The position numbers were made by a program, and so were the translations under genes. Shown here piece by piece: positions 4,633-5,328 of a stretch of DNA of 5,328 bases (position 1 is the first letter of the stretch; every line of letters starts with the position of its first letter). The DNA is from an uncultured Alphaproteobacteria bacterium (lineage in GTDB: Bacteria; Pseudomonadota; Alphaproteobacteria; Micavibrionales; Micavibrionaceae). The stretch lies in the NCBI GenBank assembly GCA_946481105.1, contig CAMLMM010000101.1:1-5328 (forward strand), read 5' to 3'. The notes below the pieces were generated by a model. That model was given only the letters and a program-made list of their open reading frames with translations, was not told the DNA's origin and did no database searches.

Positions 4633-5328
4633 ATGACCAACGAAGTATTTGAAAAGACATTATTTGACCTGAAAGAAACCATTTGGCAGACGATGGGCAC
4701 CCCCATTAACAAGGCCGGGTGGCCTTTTATTGCCGGATTCGCGATTGTTTCAGTCATACTGGCCCTGATTTCTTCAGTCCTGGGCTTTGTGGGGCTGGTT
4801 ATGACCCTTTGGTGCGTTTATTTTTTCCGCGACCCTGTACGTGGCGTCCCCCTGCAAAAGGATTTGGTTGTATCCCCCGCCGATGGGCGCGTGACGGCGA
4901 TTGCCGAAAATGTGCATTTGCCGCGCGAACTTTCGGCAAGTCCTGTGCCGTCGATGGTGTCCGATCTCGATGTCCCTGAAACACCAGCAGGCGATTACAC
5001 GCGCATTAGCGTCTTTCTCAGCGTTTTTGACGTTCACGTGAACCGCGTCCCGGTGGCCGGCCGTATCCGTAAAATTGTGTACCGCCCGGGCTTGTTCCTG
5101 AATGCGGGAAATGAACGCGCGAGCATGGAGAATGAGCGTTGCGCCATTCTGCTTGATACACCCGATCAAAAAACCGTTGCGTTTGTGCAGATTGCCGGGT
5201 TACTGGCACGTCGCATTATCTGTGATGTGCGGGAAGGTGACGATGTGAATACAGGAGAGCGCTATGGCCTTATTCGCTTCGGCAGCCGGGTAGACATTTA
5301 CCTGCCGAAAGATACAGCCATTCAGGTG
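4633..5328 (+). CDS. psd: Phosphatidylserine decarboxylase proenzyme, short (PSD-A) type, 3' end outside window
   Basis: Converts phosphatidylserine to phosphatidylethanolamine at the inner membrane, the last step of the bacterial PE pathway after PssA. The visible part is 232 codons, open to the window edge with no stop, so the C-terminus is missing. Residues 31-64 are strongly hydrophobic and form one or two membrane segments, followed by FFRDPVRGVP (64-73). The conserved PADG (82-85) supplies the catalytic Asp, and DVHVNRVP (133-140) supplies the His. RFGSRVDIYLP (215-225) contains the Gly217-Ser218 self-cleavage site, where Ser becomes the pyruvoyl group of the small alpha subunit. The RFGSR form rather than LGST is typical of the short enzymes found in alphaproteobacteria. 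The start is ATG 4633-4635: upstream the frame closes at a TAA (4573-4575) with no other ATG, GTG or TTG between. The ribosome binding site is poor. pssA commonly follows psd in such genomes, but that lies beyond the window. Confidence 0.95.
   Translation, partial: MTNEVFEKTLFDLKETIWQTMGTPINKAGWPFIAGFAIVSVILALISSVLGFVGLVMTLWCVYFFRDPVRGVPLQKDLVVSPADGRVTAIAENVHLPRELSASPVPSMVSDLDVPETPAGDYTRISVFLSVFDVHVNRVPVAGRIRKIVYRPGLFLNAGNERASMENERCAILLDTPDQKTVAFVQIAGLLARRIICDVREGDDVNTGERYGLIRFGSRVDIYLPKDTAIQV

Noticed and set aside
4479..4757. Minus-strand 92-residue open frame spanning the LOG start and the psd start
   Set aside because: It overlaps two well-supported genes in different frames and covers their shared promoter region; the translation shows no family features.
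4774..5169. 131-residue open frame on the minus strand inside psd
   Set aside because: It lies opposite the catalytic core of psd, whose PADG, DVHVNR and RFGSR motifs fix the real coding strand.

Overview
The window looks like ordinary chromosomal DNA from an alphaproteobacterium. The main clues are rlmB divergent from a tRNA-Tyr gene, a short (PSD-A type) phosphatidylserine decarboxylase with an RFGSR processing site, a soluble GGDEF protein with a conserved-looking helical N-terminus, and moderate GC content. I cannot name the genus from sequence alone. I see no insertion sequence, integrase, CRISPR array, toxin-antitoxin pair or phage gene.

Layout from left to right: rlmB (23S rRNA 2'-O-methyltransferase) lies on the minus strand at 58-987. 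It is divergent from a tRNA-Tyr(GUA) gene on the plus strand at 1092-1177. A strong bidirectional terminator (1181-1217) separates the tRNA from a minus-strand gene for an unrecognised 151-residue protein (1246-1701). That gene has its own near-consensus promoter, whose -10 region lies in a perfect 7-bp inverted repeat. Its -35 box overlaps the tail of the terminator (1754-1782) of the next gene upstream. That upstream gene (1799-2686) encodes a membrane-anchored protein with a short RTX-like glycine/aspartate repeat block. Next come a cytoplasmic diguanylate cyclase (2814-3857, GTG start) and a LOG-family nucleotide phosphoribohydrolase (3940-4524), both on the minus strand. At the right edge a divergent plus-strand gene, psd, begins at 4633 and runs off the window.

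The genes do not form one pathway. They are mostly single transcription units: translation-related (rlmB, tRNA-Tyr), signalling (diguanylate cyclase), nucleotide metabolism (LOG) and phospholipid synthesis (psd). The two least understood genes are the 151-residue protein and the RTX-like anchored protein. The first is the best candidate for something undescribed, because it is an isolated, well-promoted cassette with a possible operator. I found no strong evidence for a novel multi-gene system.
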